From: Flavobacteriales bacterium
GTDB lineage: Bacteria; Bacteroidota; Bacteroidia; Flavobacteriales_F; PHOS-HE28
Assembly (NCBI GenBank): GCA_016710965.1
Contig: JADJTW010000006.1
Coordinates: 124,001-188,000, forward strand
Direction of reading: 5' to 3'
DNA: 64,000 bases
The notes beneath the pieces are model-generated. The model saw only the letters and a program-made list of their open reading frames with translations. It searched no databases and was not told the DNA's origin. The position numbers were made by a program, and so were the translations under genes. Positions within the stretch are counted from its first letter, which is position 1; each line of letters starts with the position of its first letter. This document shows positions 53,111-61,761 of the stretch, piece by piece.

Positions 53111-53589
53111 ATGAACGACCTGCAATACATCCGCCGCTGGATCATCTTCTTCATGGATCGCTCATGCCGTGGTCTCACGGCCGTGCCATTGGAATGGCTC
53201 ACCGGCCTGCTCGCAGAACTGACTGCGCCGTTGGGGGGCCGTTGCACGCATGGGCCGCGCATGCCGCTGCTGCGGTTGCGTTCGTCGGCCGCACCTATCC
53301 GATGCTGTTCTACGGAACGGATTGGCTGGCCTTCGCGCACATCGTGATCGCGCTCGCGTTCATCGGCCCCTACCGCGATCCGGTGCGGAACAAGTGGGTG
53401 ATCGAGTGGGGCTTGTGGTGCTGCCTGTTGGTGCTGCCACTGGCGTTCTTCTGGGCACCGTATCGTGGCATTCCATTCTCCTGGTGCTGTGTCGATGCCT
53501 CGTTCGGGGTGCTGGGTGCCATTCCGCTATGGCTGGTGAGAAGGCGGATACAGAAGATGGAGCGGTCCTCGATCCCAGTTGTGCCATGA
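53111..53589 (+). pseudogene. small membrane protein, frameshifted
   Basis: The frame from the ATG at 53111 reads MNDLQYIRRWIIFFM, then GLTAVPLEWLTGLLAELTAPLG. At the TTGGGGGGCC run (about 53235) the coding continues in another frame as LHAWAAHAAAAVAFVGRTYPMLFYGTDWLAFAHIVIALAFIGPYRDPVRNK, then a membrane helix and the end WLVRRRIQKMERSSIPVVP. Together these give about 160 residues with three or four helices and no recognised domain. Lengthening the G run by one or shortening it by two would restore the frame. The start of the next gene overlaps its stop codon (ATGA). The G/C tract immediately before it suggests poor sequence here. Confidence 0.7.
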
Positions 53590-54515
53590 TCCACCGAACT
53601 GTTCGCGGTCAGTTGCTCCTGGTGTGCGCCACCCTGGCCCTCACCTGTGCGCTCGTGTTCGCGCCCGATGCCTACCTGCCCATGCTGGTGCGTTCGTTCT
53701 TGTTGTGGTGGGCCTTCGGACTGCTGCTTCTGGGAGTGATCGCCGCATGGCGCAAACGCTGGTGGTTGTCCTTGACCTGCGCGATCTGTTCGGCAGCCAT
53801 CATGGTGCAGATACGGATCCCCACGGCGCTCGCAGCCGAAGGTGACCATGCGCATGGACTTCGCGTTGCGCACATGAACGTGTGGCAGATGAACACCGAC
53901 CATGCTGGTGCGATCAGCGCTGTGCTGGCATCCGATCCCGATCTCATCAGTGTGCAGGAGGTGAGCCCCGAATGGGCCGTAGCGCTGGCCCGTGGTTTCG
54001 CGCGCACGCATCCTTACCGGCATGTGGTGCCTCAGACCAACTGCTATGGCATCGCTCTCTTCAGTCGCTTTCCATTGCTGCAAGCGCAAACAATAGAGAT
54101 CGCCGGAGCGCAATTCATCGAGGCGGAGGTGATGGTATCGGGTCAAGCCATCCGCGTACTTGCTGTACATGCCACATCACCCATCAGCTATGCGCATTTC
54201 CGCCGGCGCAATGCGCAGCTCGTTGCGCTCGCTGATCGGATCGCCAGGAGCGACTTCCCCACGCTGTTGATCGGCGACCTCAACACGGTCCATTGGGACC
54301 AGGCCTATCAGCGCTTCTGCGCACGCAGCGGCGCTCGTCCTATCAACTCGCCCTACCAGATCACCTGGCCCAGCGTAGGCCCGCTGGCCATGATACCGAT
54401 CGACCACGCGCTGGTGAGCGGCGGCCTGTGCTCAAGCTCTATCACCTCGTTCAAGGTCGCTGGCAGCGATCATCGAGGCCTCTTGGCCGAAGTCCATCTC
54501 GCCCATGCGCGCTGA
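53586..54515 (+). CDS. membrane-anchored endonuclease/exonuclease/phosphatase-family protein
   Basis: The 309-residue protein has two or three hydrophobic segments at the N-terminus (about residues 8-85), then an EEP catalytic domain: MNVWQMNTD, a glutamate in SVQEVSPEWAVAL, HATSPISYAHFRRRN, LLIGDLNTV with the catalytic GDLN, and the end IPIDHALVSGG and GSDHRGLLAEV (SDH motif). The active site faces the periplasm if the N-terminal helices anchor it. EEP enzymes cleave phosphodiester or phospho bonds, often Mg-dependent; the substrate is not evident. The ATG at 53586 overlaps the previous stop. Confidence 0.87.
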   Translation: MIHRTVRGQLLLVCATLALTCALVFAPDAYLPMLVRSFLLWWAFGLLLLGVIAAWRKRWWLSLTCAICSAAIMVQIRIPTALAAEGDHAHGLRVAHMNVWQMNTDHAGAISAVLASDPDLISVQEVSPEWAVALARGFARTHPYRHVVPQTNCYGIALFSRFPLLQAQTIEIAGAQFIEAEVMVSGQAIRVLAVHATSPISYAHFRRRNAQLVALADRIARSDFPTLLIGDLNTVHWDQAYQRFCARSGARPINSPYQITWPSVGPLAMIPIDHALVSGGLCSSSITSFKVAGSDHRGLLAEVHLAHAR

Positions 54516-55218
54516 CATCCGGCGGGCCTTCATCTGGATGACGGTGTTCTACATCGCCATGGCCTACCTGGAGAGCGCCGTGGTGGTCTATCTCCGTGCC
54601 TTGTACTATCCCACGGGCTTCGACTTCCCACTGGTGGCCATGGATCGCTCGCTGGTAAGCACCGAGGTTGCGCGCGAAGTGGCAACGATCATCATGCTGC
54701 TGGTGCCTGCTGCCTTGGTCGCGCGATCGGCGTTGGAGCGCTTCGCCTGGTTCTGTTTCGGCTTCGGGGTATGGGACATCTTCTATTACGTGTGGTTGAA
54801 GCTCCTGCTGGATTGGCCTTCGAGCATGGCCAGCCGCGATCTGCTGTTCCTGGTTCCCGTCCCCTGGGTAGGGCCTGTATGGGCGCCATGTGCCATTTCC
54901 GTCGGCCTCATCGCGTTCGCATGGGTGTTGCTGCGTGGTCGATCCCGGAACCCGGCGTACTCCGTCGATCGCTGGTCTTGGGTGCTGCTGTTCGGTGGTG
55001 CCTTGCTGATGGTCGTGTCCTTCACGCTCGATCCTCTGCTCAACTCATACGGCCTTGAAGCACTGTCCGAGGTTGGGATGGCCAGTGAGGAGGCATTGAG
55101 GAACGGCCGGAATTACATCCCCGAGGATTATCCCTGGCCGTGGTTCGTTGCGGGATGCACCATGGCGCTGTATGCCCTTTGGCGGTGCCGTCCCGTGCCG
55201 CCAGCACCGGTTGTCTAG
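54505..55218 (+). CDS. multi-pass membrane protein
   Basis: This 237-residue protein has about six helices (MTVFYIAMAYLESAVVVYL, EVATIIMLLVPAALVA, FCFGFGVWDIFYYVWLKLLL, APCAISVGLIAFAWVLL, WVLLFGGALLMVVSFTLDP, WPWFVAGCTMALYALW). No family is recognised. Its start overlaps the end of the EEP-family gene by 11 bases, so both are probably translated from one mRNA; a shared envelope role is an inference. Confidence 0.8.
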   Translation: MRADIRRAFIWMTVFYIAMAYLESAVVVYLRALYYPTGFDFPLVAMDRSLVSTEVAREVATIIMLLVPAALVARSALERFAWFCFGFGVWDIFYYVWLKLLLDWPSSMASRDLLFLVPVPWVGPVWAPCAISVGLIAFAWVLLRGRSRNPAYSVDRWSWVLLFGGALLMVVSFTLDPLLNSYGLEALSEVGMASEEALRNGRNYIPEDYPWPWFVAGCTMALYALWRCRPVPPAPVV

Positions 55219-55281
55219 GCCGTTGTGGATAAAATCGTAACCCGTGGATACGCAACCTCGTTAGAGCGCTGCGTCATTCTC

Positions 55282-55605
55282 ATGGAAAGCAAGGACAAAA
55301 TGGTCACTGAAGCGCGACTCTTCCTGCGGCTGGGCCTCCTATCAACCGTGGGATTCATTTTCTACTACGCCCACCTTTTCTTCGGGCTGTTGGACAACGT
55401 TGTGTTGTTCAAGACACTTGCCATCACCTTCCTGCTGGCGACCGTGCCCTTGCCCATCATCGCCATGAACAACAAGAAGTTGTTCCCGGAGCTGACCAAG
55501 AGCGGCAAGAACATCCTCAACCTCGTTACGGCGATGCTGCTCTTCCATCACTTCCTCATGACGTTCATCTTCGTCATGTTCCTGAAGGGGGAGGCGGTGT
55601 TCTAG
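55282..55605 (+). CDS. small membrane protein
   Basis: From the ATG at 55282 the frame encodes 107 residues: MESKDKMVTEARLFLRLG, then three hydrophobic segments (LLSTVGFIFYYAHLFFGL, LAITFLLATVPLPIIAM and LVTAMLLFHHFLMTFIFVMFL). An upstream ATG at 55225 would add 19 residues of poor quality. The membrane topology looks like a three-helix protein with a short cytosolic loop. Function unknown. It sits between a membrane-protein gene and the NRDE gene. Confidence 0.72.
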   Translation: MESKDKMVTEARLFLRLGLLSTVGFIFYYAHLFFGLLDNVVLFKTLAITFLLATVPLPIIAMNNKKLFPELTKSGKNILNLVTAMLLFHHFLMTFIFVMFLKGEAVF

Positions 55606-55623
55606 ATCCTTCCTGTGCTTCGG

Positions 55624-55631
55624 TAGATTTG
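55624..55631 (+). promoter_or_regulatory. -7 box of the NRDE gene (near-leaderless)
   Basis: TAGATTTG is an exact TAnnTTTG match, 7 bases before the ATG at 55639. A transcript would begin at or next to the start codon. No good TTG is seen at -33. Confidence 0.5.
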
Positions 55632-55638
55632 GGCGCCC

Positions 55639-56382
55639 ATGTGCCTGATCGCTCTCGCTTACAAGGTCCACCCGGAGTTCCCGCTGATCGTTGCGGCCAA
55701 CCGCGATGAGTTCCTGGACCGGCTTACCGATCCTGCGCGCTTCTGGCCTGCGGAACCGCATGTGCTGGCGGGTCGCGATCGCAAAGCCGGAGGCACCTGG
55801 CTGGGTGTGACCACCAGCAGGCGATTCGCAGCGCTCACGAACTATCGCGATCTGCGGCGTCCGACTGTGGGCGGGCCATCGCGCGGTGCGTTGGTCCGGC
55901 AGGCACTGGAGCCGGGTTTCCGCCCGACGGCTACGCACGAGTACGAAGGATTCAACTTGATCTATGGACCGGTGGATGCGCTGCGCTACCATTCCAACAT
56001 CAAGCTGGCCGATATCGCTCTTGCACCAGGCGTTCATGGGCTGAGCAACAACTTGCTGAATACGCCCTGGCCGAAAGTGCAGCGCGCCCGATCGGGGTTG
56101 AAGCGAATACTGGAGACGGGTGCGCCATCCGTTGAGGAACTCTTCGGCTTGCTCGCCGATGATGCCCGGGCCGACGATGCGCACCTGCCCGATACAGGGC
56201 TCGACCTCGAACGCGAACGGGCGCTCAGTTCCGTCCGCATCAGCATGGAGGGCTACGGCACGCGGTGCTCCACCGTGGTGATGGTGCATCGGGGTGGTGA
56301 AGTGCTCTTTGAGGAGCGCACGATCGACCCGCCGGGCGTGGCACGATATTCCATTCCGCCGGAACGCAACATCCCGGCTTAG
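55639..56382 (+). CDS. NRDE (TANGO2-like) family protein
   Basis: The 247-residue protein starts MCLIALAYKVHPEFPLIVAANRDEF, which contains the N-terminal cysteine after Met and the NRDE motif of the family. It continues with GRDRKAGGTWLGVTTSRRFAALTNYRD, GLSNNLLNTPWPKV and CSTVVMVHRGGEVLFEERT. Members occur in bacteria and eukaryotes (TANGO2) and are linked to lipid or heme handling in animals; the bacterial role is unclear. It is slightly short, lacking about 20 residues between ALVRQALEP and EYEGFNLIYG compared with what I expect. The start follows a -7 box directly. Confidence 0.87.
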   Translation: MCLIALAYKVHPEFPLIVAANRDEFLDRLTDPARFWPAEPHVLAGRDRKAGGTWLGVTTSRRFAALTNYRDLRRPTVGGPSRGALVRQALEPGFRPTATHEYEGFNLIYGPVDALRYHSNIKLADIALAPGVHGLSNNLLNTPWPKVQRARSGLKRILETGAPSVEELFGLLADDARADDAHLPDTGLDLERERALSSVRISMEGYGTRCSTVVMVHRGGEVLFEERTIDPPGVARYSIPPERNIPA

Positions 56383-56575
56383 GCTTCCGTTGAACCAGCA
56401 GGTCCCGCAAGGACCAACGGCATACCCGGTCACAAGGAGCAAGAGCCAATCGGCGCCAAAAGCACCCTTCCGAGCCCGTAAGCTGGGAGACCGGGATACT
56501 CAGGGACCCGCCCCGTAAGGCGGGTCCCGCCGTTGGCGGGTGTCACCTCGGCAAAGTTGCGCCTCACGGTGGCGC
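56383..56575. other. convergent intergenic region with a terminator hairpin
   Basis: No gene. A 10-bp perfect stem (GGGACCCGCC with GGCGGGTCCC, 56503-56528, loop of 6 bases) lies between the convergent NRDE and T9SS genes and could terminate either strand, though no T-run follows. Confidence 0.6.
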
Positions 56576-57847
56576 CTACTCCACGTTCAGCATCACCTTC
56601 CGTACCGCATCACGGGTACGCAGCAGATAGAGGCCCCTGGCTTCGGCGCCCGCATTCAGGGTGACTTCGCTCGCACTGGAACTTGCCTGCTGCACCAAGC
56701 GCCCCAGTGCATCAACCAGGGCCACATCGCCCACAGAGGAGCCATCTACCCTGCGCAGGATCAGATTGCTGCCTACCATGCGCACAACGATATCAGGTTG
56801 CGAACCTTCGGCAATGCCGTTGGTTCCATCGGCGCATGGCAGGTAGAAACTGAAAGGCATGAGCGCAGGCAGGTCGAACGATACCGGTTGCGAAGGTCCC
56901 GAGATCCAACCTCCGGTGCTGACATTGAAGACAGGAGCACCTCCCGTGGGCGGTTGTTGCGCGTAGCAAGCCATCTGGTACTCGCCGGGAGGAAGGCAGA
57001 TGGTGTCAGCGTCGTACTGCATCACATCCGTCATCGTGAAAGTGCCGCTGCCCACGATGGCAAAGTCCGCATCGAATATGCTCCAGCTGTAGGATCCAAT
57101 CGCCAGCGCTCCTCCCATGTTCTGGACAGCAGGGATCAGCGTTGCGCAGGGCTCCGGTGGGCACAGGTCTATGAAGGGCAACCACTCGCATGCCAGCACG
57201 GTGGAGAATCCCGTCCAGAGGTGGAGCGCGCCGTAGTAGGGCGTCAAGGGGGTCGTGGCATTGGGCACGATGGCGAGGATGTGCCAGCTGTCTCCGGCGA
57301 TGCCGAAGAAGTTCACCGTCTCCACGGCGAGGGTGTCGCCGTCCTCATCGAAGAGCACGAAGTTGGGGTAATCGAACAGCTGGCTGCTGTTGTTGAGCAC
57401 ATGCACCACGATGGCCGTGTCGCTGAAGGCATGCAAGCGCACCGATTCGATCTGCACGCTATCGCATGGCGATCCAGCGCCCACCACGACGAACTGATGC
57501 TGGGGCGATGGCGCGAAGTCGGCGACGTTGCTTGCGTTGAACACGATGGTGTAGGTGCCAGCCGGCAACTGGCCTACGGGCACCGTTTCGATGTGCGGTA
57601 CCAGCACTGCCAATCCGCCGGGGTCGGCAGCGACGATGCTGATGGTGACGACACTGCCCACCACGTTGGCCGAGGCACCGACCACGTATGCGCCCGAGCT
57701 GGAGAGGTTGCCATGCAACGCGATGGCGATATCATCCGCCGTCGTCGGTGCGGCAGGGATCACCTCGATCTCATCGATGTAGTAGTACGTCTGAGCGCTG
57801 AGAAGCGTGCTGAGAAGGGTGGCGAGCGTGAATAGTAATTGGCGCAT
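56576..57847 (-). CDS. secreted T9SS-type protein
   Basis: This 423-residue protein starts with a signal peptide (MRQLLFTLATLLSTLLSA-QTYYYIDEI). The body is beta-rich with LPAGTYTIVFNASNVADF and an alternating pattern typical of Ig-like folds; a cysteine-rich middle (CPPEPCATLIPAVQ) follows. The C-terminal ~70 residues (RMVGSNLILRRVDGSSV to VRKVMLNVE) fit a short T9SS sorting domain (GxxLxxxxxRGLYLLRT). It is likely exposed on or released from the surface. No enzyme motif is seen. Confidence 0.8.
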   Translation of the reverse strand: MRQLLFTLATLLSTLLSAQTYYYIDEIEVIPAAPTTADDIAIALHGNLSSSGAYVVGASANVVGSVVTISIVAADPGGLAVLVPHIETVPVGQLPAGTYTIVFNASNVADFAPSPQHQFVVVGAGSPCDSVQIESVRLHAFSDTAIVVHVLNNSSQLFDYPNFVLFDEDGDTLAVETVNFFGIAGDSWHILAIVPNATTPLTPYYGALHLWTGFSTVLACEWLPFIDLCPPEPCATLIPAVQNMGGALAIGSYSWSIFDADFAIVGSGTFTMTDVMQYDADTICLPPGEYQMACYAQQPPTGGAPVFNVSTGGWISGPSQPVSFDLPALMPFSFYLPCADGTNGIAEGSQPDIVVRMVGSNLILRRVDGSSVGDVALVDALGRLVQQASSSASEVTLNAGAEARGLYLLRTRDAVRKVMLNVE

Positions 57848-57898
57848 GGGAAAGGGTTCTAGGCAGATGACGGAGGAACGGAGCCTGGCGCTGCCTGA

Positions 57899-58837
57899 TC
57901 ATACGATAGCCGTAAGGATGGCAGCGCCGACCAGAGCCATGCCCAGCACGATGGAGTAGACCACCACGATGAGCAAGGTCTTGATGATGGTGCGCCACCA
58001 AGGCCGCCCGTACACCGTGCGCATGGCCCATGGCAGGTACACCAGCGAGAGCAGGGGGATGAGCGTGGTGTAGTCGGTGGTGATGCCCACGGCTGCATAG
58101 CTCGCTTCGTTCACCAGCAATCGCAAGAGCAAGAGGGCGAAGACCACGGTGTGGAAATAGAATGCGAAGACGAGGTGCTCGGTGAAGAAGCCGCGAGCGC
58201 GCCAATTGAGCAGATAGAGGAGCAGCGCGAAGAGCGGGAGCAGCACGAACATGAGCTTGCTGATGTTGCCCATGAACCGCTGGTCGAACTGGGCGCGCTT
58301 GTCGCCGCCAAGATTCTGTTCCATGGCTGTGCGTACCAGCCTCCGCTCGAAGTCGCTGGGCTGGTCATCGCCATTGGCCATGAGCACGCTGTCGATGGCC
58401 GCATCGGTAAGGGCGCCGCGTTCTGCAAGGTCCATCAGCTCGCTGTCGATGGTGTCGGAACCGGCGGTGAACTTGAGGCCGTTGCGCTCATTGCCCTCAG
58501 GTGCGACGGGCCGCTCGTGCTCCGGAAGGATGGAAAGCACGATGAAGAAGACCACGCTGGTGAAGAGGTAGAGCCGCAAGGGCGGCACATAGCGGGCCCG
58601 CTTGTTCTGATTGTAGTTGCGCACCACCAGCCCTGGCGGTACGAAGAGATCGCGCAGCGTGCGCAGCAGTTTCGTGTCGAAGTTGAAGGTGCCAGCGAGG
58701 AACTCCACGATGAAGTGGCGCAGCGGCAGCTTGTGCGTGTGGTTCTCCTGTCCGCAGCGAGCGCAATAGTTGTCTTCGGCCAACAGCCGGTGGCCGCAGT
58801 TGGGGCACTCCGGTCGCTTTGTTCGCTTGCGAGCCAC
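57899..58837 (-). CDS. DUF3667 zinc-ribbon membrane protein
   Basis: The 312-residue protein has an N-terminal zinc ribbon (CPNCGHRLLAEDNYCARCGQ), then the DUF3667 motifs HKLPLRHFIVEFLAGTFNFDTKLLRTLRDLFVPPGLVVRNYNQNKRARYVPPLRLYLFTSVVFFI and four or five membrane helices (for example LMFVLLPLFALLLYLL and LLIVVVYSIVLGMALVGAAIL). A GTG at 58837 is the best start, since it precedes the zinc ribbon directly. It lies 6 bases after the YajQ gene stop. DUF3667 proteins are common in Bacteroidota; function unknown. Confidence 0.9.
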   Translation of the reverse strand: MARKRTKRPECPNCGHRLLAEDNYCARCGQENHTHKLPLRHFIVEFLAGTFNFDTKLLRTLRDLFVPPGLVVRNYNQNKRARYVPPLRLYLFTSVVFFIVLSILPEHERPVAPEGNERNGLKFTAGSDTIDSELMDLAERGALTDAAIDSVLMANGDDQPSDFERRLVRTAMEQNLGGDKRAQFDQRFMGNISKLMFVLLPLFALLLYLLNWRARGFFTEHLVFAFYFHTVVFALLLLRLLVNEASYAAVGITTDYTTLIPLLSLVYLPWAMRTVYGRPWWRTIIKTLLIVVVYSIVLGMALVGAAILTAIV

Positions 58838-58843
58838 GGATCC

Positions 58844-59335
58844 TCAGCTCTTCATGTTCTCGAACTGCAAGGGCAGCTCGAAGTCCTTCTCGCGGCAGAG
58901 GGCCATCACCGCTTGCAGGTCGTCGATCTTTTTGCCCGTCACGCGGATCAGGTCGTCCATGATCTGGGCTTGCACCTTCAGGCCACTGTCTTTGATCGCC
59001 TTCACGATCTTCTTGGCCGTCTCGCGCTCGATGCCCTGCTTCACGGTGATGATGCGGTAGAGCGTTTTGCCGCTGGGCACCGGCTCCTCCTTCAGGTCGA
59101 AGCTGCGCACATCCACCTTCTGCTTGCCACTGCGCTCGAGCAGGATATCCACGATGGCATCCAGCTTCATGTGGTCCTCGGTGCTCACCTTGATCGTAAG
59201 CGCCTTCTTGTCCAGCTCCACGGTGCTGTTGGTGCCGCGCAGGTCGTAGCGGTTGTCCACTTCGCGCTTCACCACGTTCACGGCGTTGTCGAGCATTTGC
59301 ACGTCCACTTTGCTCTGGATATCGAGGCTGGGCAT
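58844..59335 (-). CDS. yajQ: YajQ-family nucleotide-binding protein
   Basis: The 163-residue protein is full-length YajQ: MPSLDIQSKVDVQMLDNAVN, REVDNRYDLRGTNSTVELDKK, ILLERSGKQKVDVRSFDLK, IVKAIKDSGLKVQAQIMDDLIRVTGKKIDDLQAVM and a closing EKDFELPLQFENMK. Members bind nucleotides; the Xanthomonas homologue binds cyclic di-GMP and acts as a transcription co-factor, but the role is not settled in Bacteroidota. The ATG at 59335 matches the family start. It is followed, 6 bases later, by the DUF3667 gene on the same strand. Confidence 0.95.
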   Translation of the reverse strand: MPSLDIQSKVDVQMLDNAVNVVKREVDNRYDLRGTNSTVELDKKALTIKVSTEDHMKLDAIVDILLERSGKQKVDVRSFDLKEEPVPSGKTLYRIITVKQGIERETAKKIVKAIKDSGLKVQAQIMDDLIRVTGKKIDDLQAVMALCREKDFELPLQFENMKS

Positions 59336-59354
59336 GGGGGTGGGGGATGGGCCC

Positions 59355-59362
59355 CAAAGATG
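59355..59362 (-). promoter_or_regulatory. candidate -7 box of yajQ
   Basis: On the minus strand CATCTTTG lies 19 bases before the ATG at 59335; it is one base off TAnnTTTG. The yajQ-DUF3667 pair would be transcribed from here. Confidence 0.4.
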
Positions 59363-59699
59363 CGCAGGGGGGGCTCCGATCCGTGTTCCGGTAGTAAGCC
59401 GACGCAGGATCTGCGACAAGCGCCATGGCGCACCACAGGATGCATCTCAGGAGCATGGATACCTTGGCGGGAAAGGAGCACCATGGTAAGGGTCAAGTCG
59501 TCCATGGGGCCGCAGGGTCCCGGCACCCCGGCCACCGAGACGGGGCGGGAGACCGCTGCGGGGTTTCGGGCCGCAATAACTTTCGTAGGACACAATGCCG
59601 ATATAGAAGACAATTTCAACGTGAATTTATCGCTTCTAAATCGGCAGCGGATCCGCTTCTCCAGGCATGGGTGGAGCTTCTTCGGACTGTTCACCATTT

Positions 59700-59705
59700 G
59701 GAGGT
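59700..59705 (+). promoter_or_regulatory. unusual Shine-Dalgarno-like ribosome-binding site
   Basis: GGAGGT lies immediately upstream of the ATG at 59707. A complementary SD is rare in this organism's other genes, which mostly have A/C-rich or no leader. Confidence 0.45.
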
Positions 59706-59706
59706 A

Positions 59707-60270
59707 ATGAGAATCAGCAAGGAATTCCTCGGTCGCCTGGTAGTGCTAATTGCTATCGTTCCTATGGGCATCGTAAGTGAAGCACAGAGCCCAACCTTGG
59801 GTGATAGCAGAGCTAAAACTGAAGAGTGGTTGCGATTGGTTTGCCGTTACTTCAACGCTGATTTCAAGAAGGTCTATGGTCACGATTCGGCCGCTACGGT
59901 CAACGAAATTGGAGATACATTGATCTATCGAGTTTCCAGCAACGATGAAGTGCAGTATGAATACATCTTCTTGAATGACACGTGTGTGGCGATCCGCGTG
60001 AGATTCGCTTGCCTCGCATGCTTGCACCTGACATACAGGAAGTGGTACTTCAAGGGCCGTTGGCGTGTGGATGAGAACGAAACCCTGTACAGGTTCAAGG
60101 ACCCTGCGCGGGCGACGATCAAGCGAGCAGTGGATTGCCCCTTTCTCTATGAGGTGAATCTGATCAGGATGGATTCTCCCGTGCCCAAAAGTGTATTCAG
60201 ATCAATGAAGAAGGTGAAGAAGAAGCGGATAGGAAGATGGGACTACCTATTGCCTCAAACCACGCGCTGA
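59707..60270 (+). CDS. secreted protein of unknown function
   Basis: The ATG at 59707 starts a 187-residue protein with a signal peptide (MRISKEFLGRLVVLIAIVPMGIVSEA-QSPT). The mature part has four cysteines (VRFACLACLHL, DCPFLY), RKWYFKGRWRVDENETLYRFKDPARAT and a Lys/Arg-rich C-terminus (MKKVKKKRIGRWDYLLP). Unlike neighbours the gene has GC content nearer 50% and is preceded by a strong Shine-Dalgarno-like GGAGGT three bases before the ATG. I see no domain. A small perfect hairpin (60271-60288) follows. Confidence 0.65.
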   Translation: MRISKEFLGRLVVLIAIVPMGIVSEAQSPTLGDSRAKTEEWLRLVCRYFNADFKKVYGHDSAATVNEIGDTLIYRVSSNDEVQYEYIFLNDTCVAIRVRFACLACLHLTYRKWYFKGRWRVDENETLYRFKDPARATIKRAVDCPFLYEVNLIRMDSPVPKSVFRSMKKVKKKRIGRWDYLLPQTTR

Positions 60271-60353
60271 ATCGGATGCTCATCCGATCGACAGTAGTCT
60301 GCGGGTCGGTCGCTAGACCAGAGTCATTAGATGTCGCTCTCTATGACTAACCC

Positions 60354-61330
60354 TCATTCCAAAATGAGTTTGACCGTTGTGATCATGGTCGGTGTTGTCA
60401 GGTGCAACGAATAGCAGCCCCGGGCCAGGTCAGCGGCATCGATTGAAGCGGTGTTCGTGTTCATTCGTTGCTGGAACACAACACGGCCAGCTACGTCGAC
60501 AAGGGTGACAGTCGCGCCAAGCGCTTCTTCCGCGACTTCAACCATAACTCGTTCATCGGCCGGGTTGGGGAACACCCGCAAGGCAGAACTGGCATCCTCA
60601 CCGATCCCGGATTCACAAGTCCGCAACTCAACCGCATCCAAATAATAGAATGCGAACTCATAAGGGGCATTGGTCGCACCCACGAAAACGGTGTCCGGCG
60701 CAAAAGGCGTGGTGAAATTCCCGAGCGTGAGATAGCGTTCACCACCTGTTGCCGTGAATGTGCCTGATAGCAGGGTCCAATTCACGGTATCCACGCGGTC
60801 AGGTCAAATGCCAACTGCGCCTCCGTTGGCCAGTTGAGGGTGTCGTTGCCTGAACAAGCCGTGGGATAGTATGTAGTGAACACAGCATTGAGCGTTGCAG
60901 ATCGATACATGGAGCGACCGGCAAGGCTTGCGTACAGACTGAAGCAGTATTCTGTGCCGGCAACCAAGGGCTGCATGAGCAGTGCACTCGCATAATCACG
61001 GGGTGGAAATGGGAGCCCGGCTGAATAAGTAAGCGTGCCACCATATGCTACGCCGTCCTGTGCGGATTGGCTGCCCCAGATATTCTCCGGTGCTCCGGCG
61101 TTCGGCGCACCATTATCCGTGCTACAGGGATGGAAGTAGCTGGCACCTGATGTGCAATCTGCAGGGAACCAGTCCGCGAGGATATAGTACGAGGCGCCCG
61201 CTGTGCAGGGCATGTCCATCAGCTCAAACCCGGGGTTCGGTACTAGGTTCTGTCCGGTCAGCACCATAGGTATGACTACCCATGCGGCAGTCGCCAGACG
61301 ACGGCAACCATAACGAAACGACTTCCTCAT
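60354..61330 (-). pseudogene. T9SS-exported protein, frameshifted
   Basis: The ATG at 61330 gives a signal peptide (LATAAWVVIPMVLTG-QN) and the NLVPNPGFELMDMPC start common to Bacteroidota surface proteins with NLVPNPxFE. The frame breaks at TGA near 60782 after LAFDLTAWIP; homologous coding continues in the next frame as VDTVNWTLLSGTFTATGGERYLTLGNF, a linker and a T9SS sorting domain (RVFPNPADERVMVEVAEE to TVKLILE). One missing base near 60798 (ACCGCGTGGATACC) would join them into about 325 residues. The ATG overlaps the stop of the upstream gene (ATGA), so both are in one operon. Confidence 0.8.
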
Positions 61331-61761
61331 TCGATCACGCATGGTGTAATGATCCATTCGTTCCCGTGCTGGAAACGAAGGAAATAGGTCCCCGCCCGTA
61401 ACGCTCGCACATCGAATACATTCCGCACCCCCTGCACGCGCATGGTGGCTACCACGCTACCAGTAGAGCTTACGAGGTCGAGGCTTCCGGCGGCGTATTC
61501 CTCGGGTACGGTAACAAAGAGTTCCTCGCTTGCGGGGTTGGGCATCACGCCCAGTTCAACCTCAGCTATCGTGGCACTTTTGGTAACCAGTGGTGGTTCT
61601 TCCTCACCGGGTGTCCAGCAATACCAATCGCGCTTGATGCGATCGCCAGCGGCGTTGTAGCTGTAGCGCACTTTACAATGGTCCTGGGCGATGGCATGAA
61701 CAGCCAAGAGGCCGACGACAACGAAAGAGATCGCCTTTGGAAGTTGTCCCAAGTGGTTCAT
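61327..61761 (-). CDS. short T9SS protein with one YD-like repeat
   Basis: This 144-residue protein has a signal peptide (PKAISFVVVGLLAVHAIA-QDHC), a single YD/RHS-like repeat (VRYSYNAAGDRIKRDWYCW), a linker and a T9SS sorting domain (VMPNPASEELFVTVPEE to GNEWIITPCVIE). A lone YD motif in front of a sorting domain is too short to form a typical RHS shell, which spans many repeats; it may be a relic or a peptide-size cargo. Its stop overlaps the start of the 61330 gene. Confidence 0.78.
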   Translation of the reverse strand: MNHLGQLPKAISFVVVGLLAVHAIAQDHCKVRYSYNAAGDRIKRDWYCWTPGEEEPPLVTKSATIAEVELGVMPNPASEELFVTVPEEYAAGSLDLVSSTGSVVATMRVQGVRNVFDVRALRAGTYFLRFQHGNEWIITPCVIE

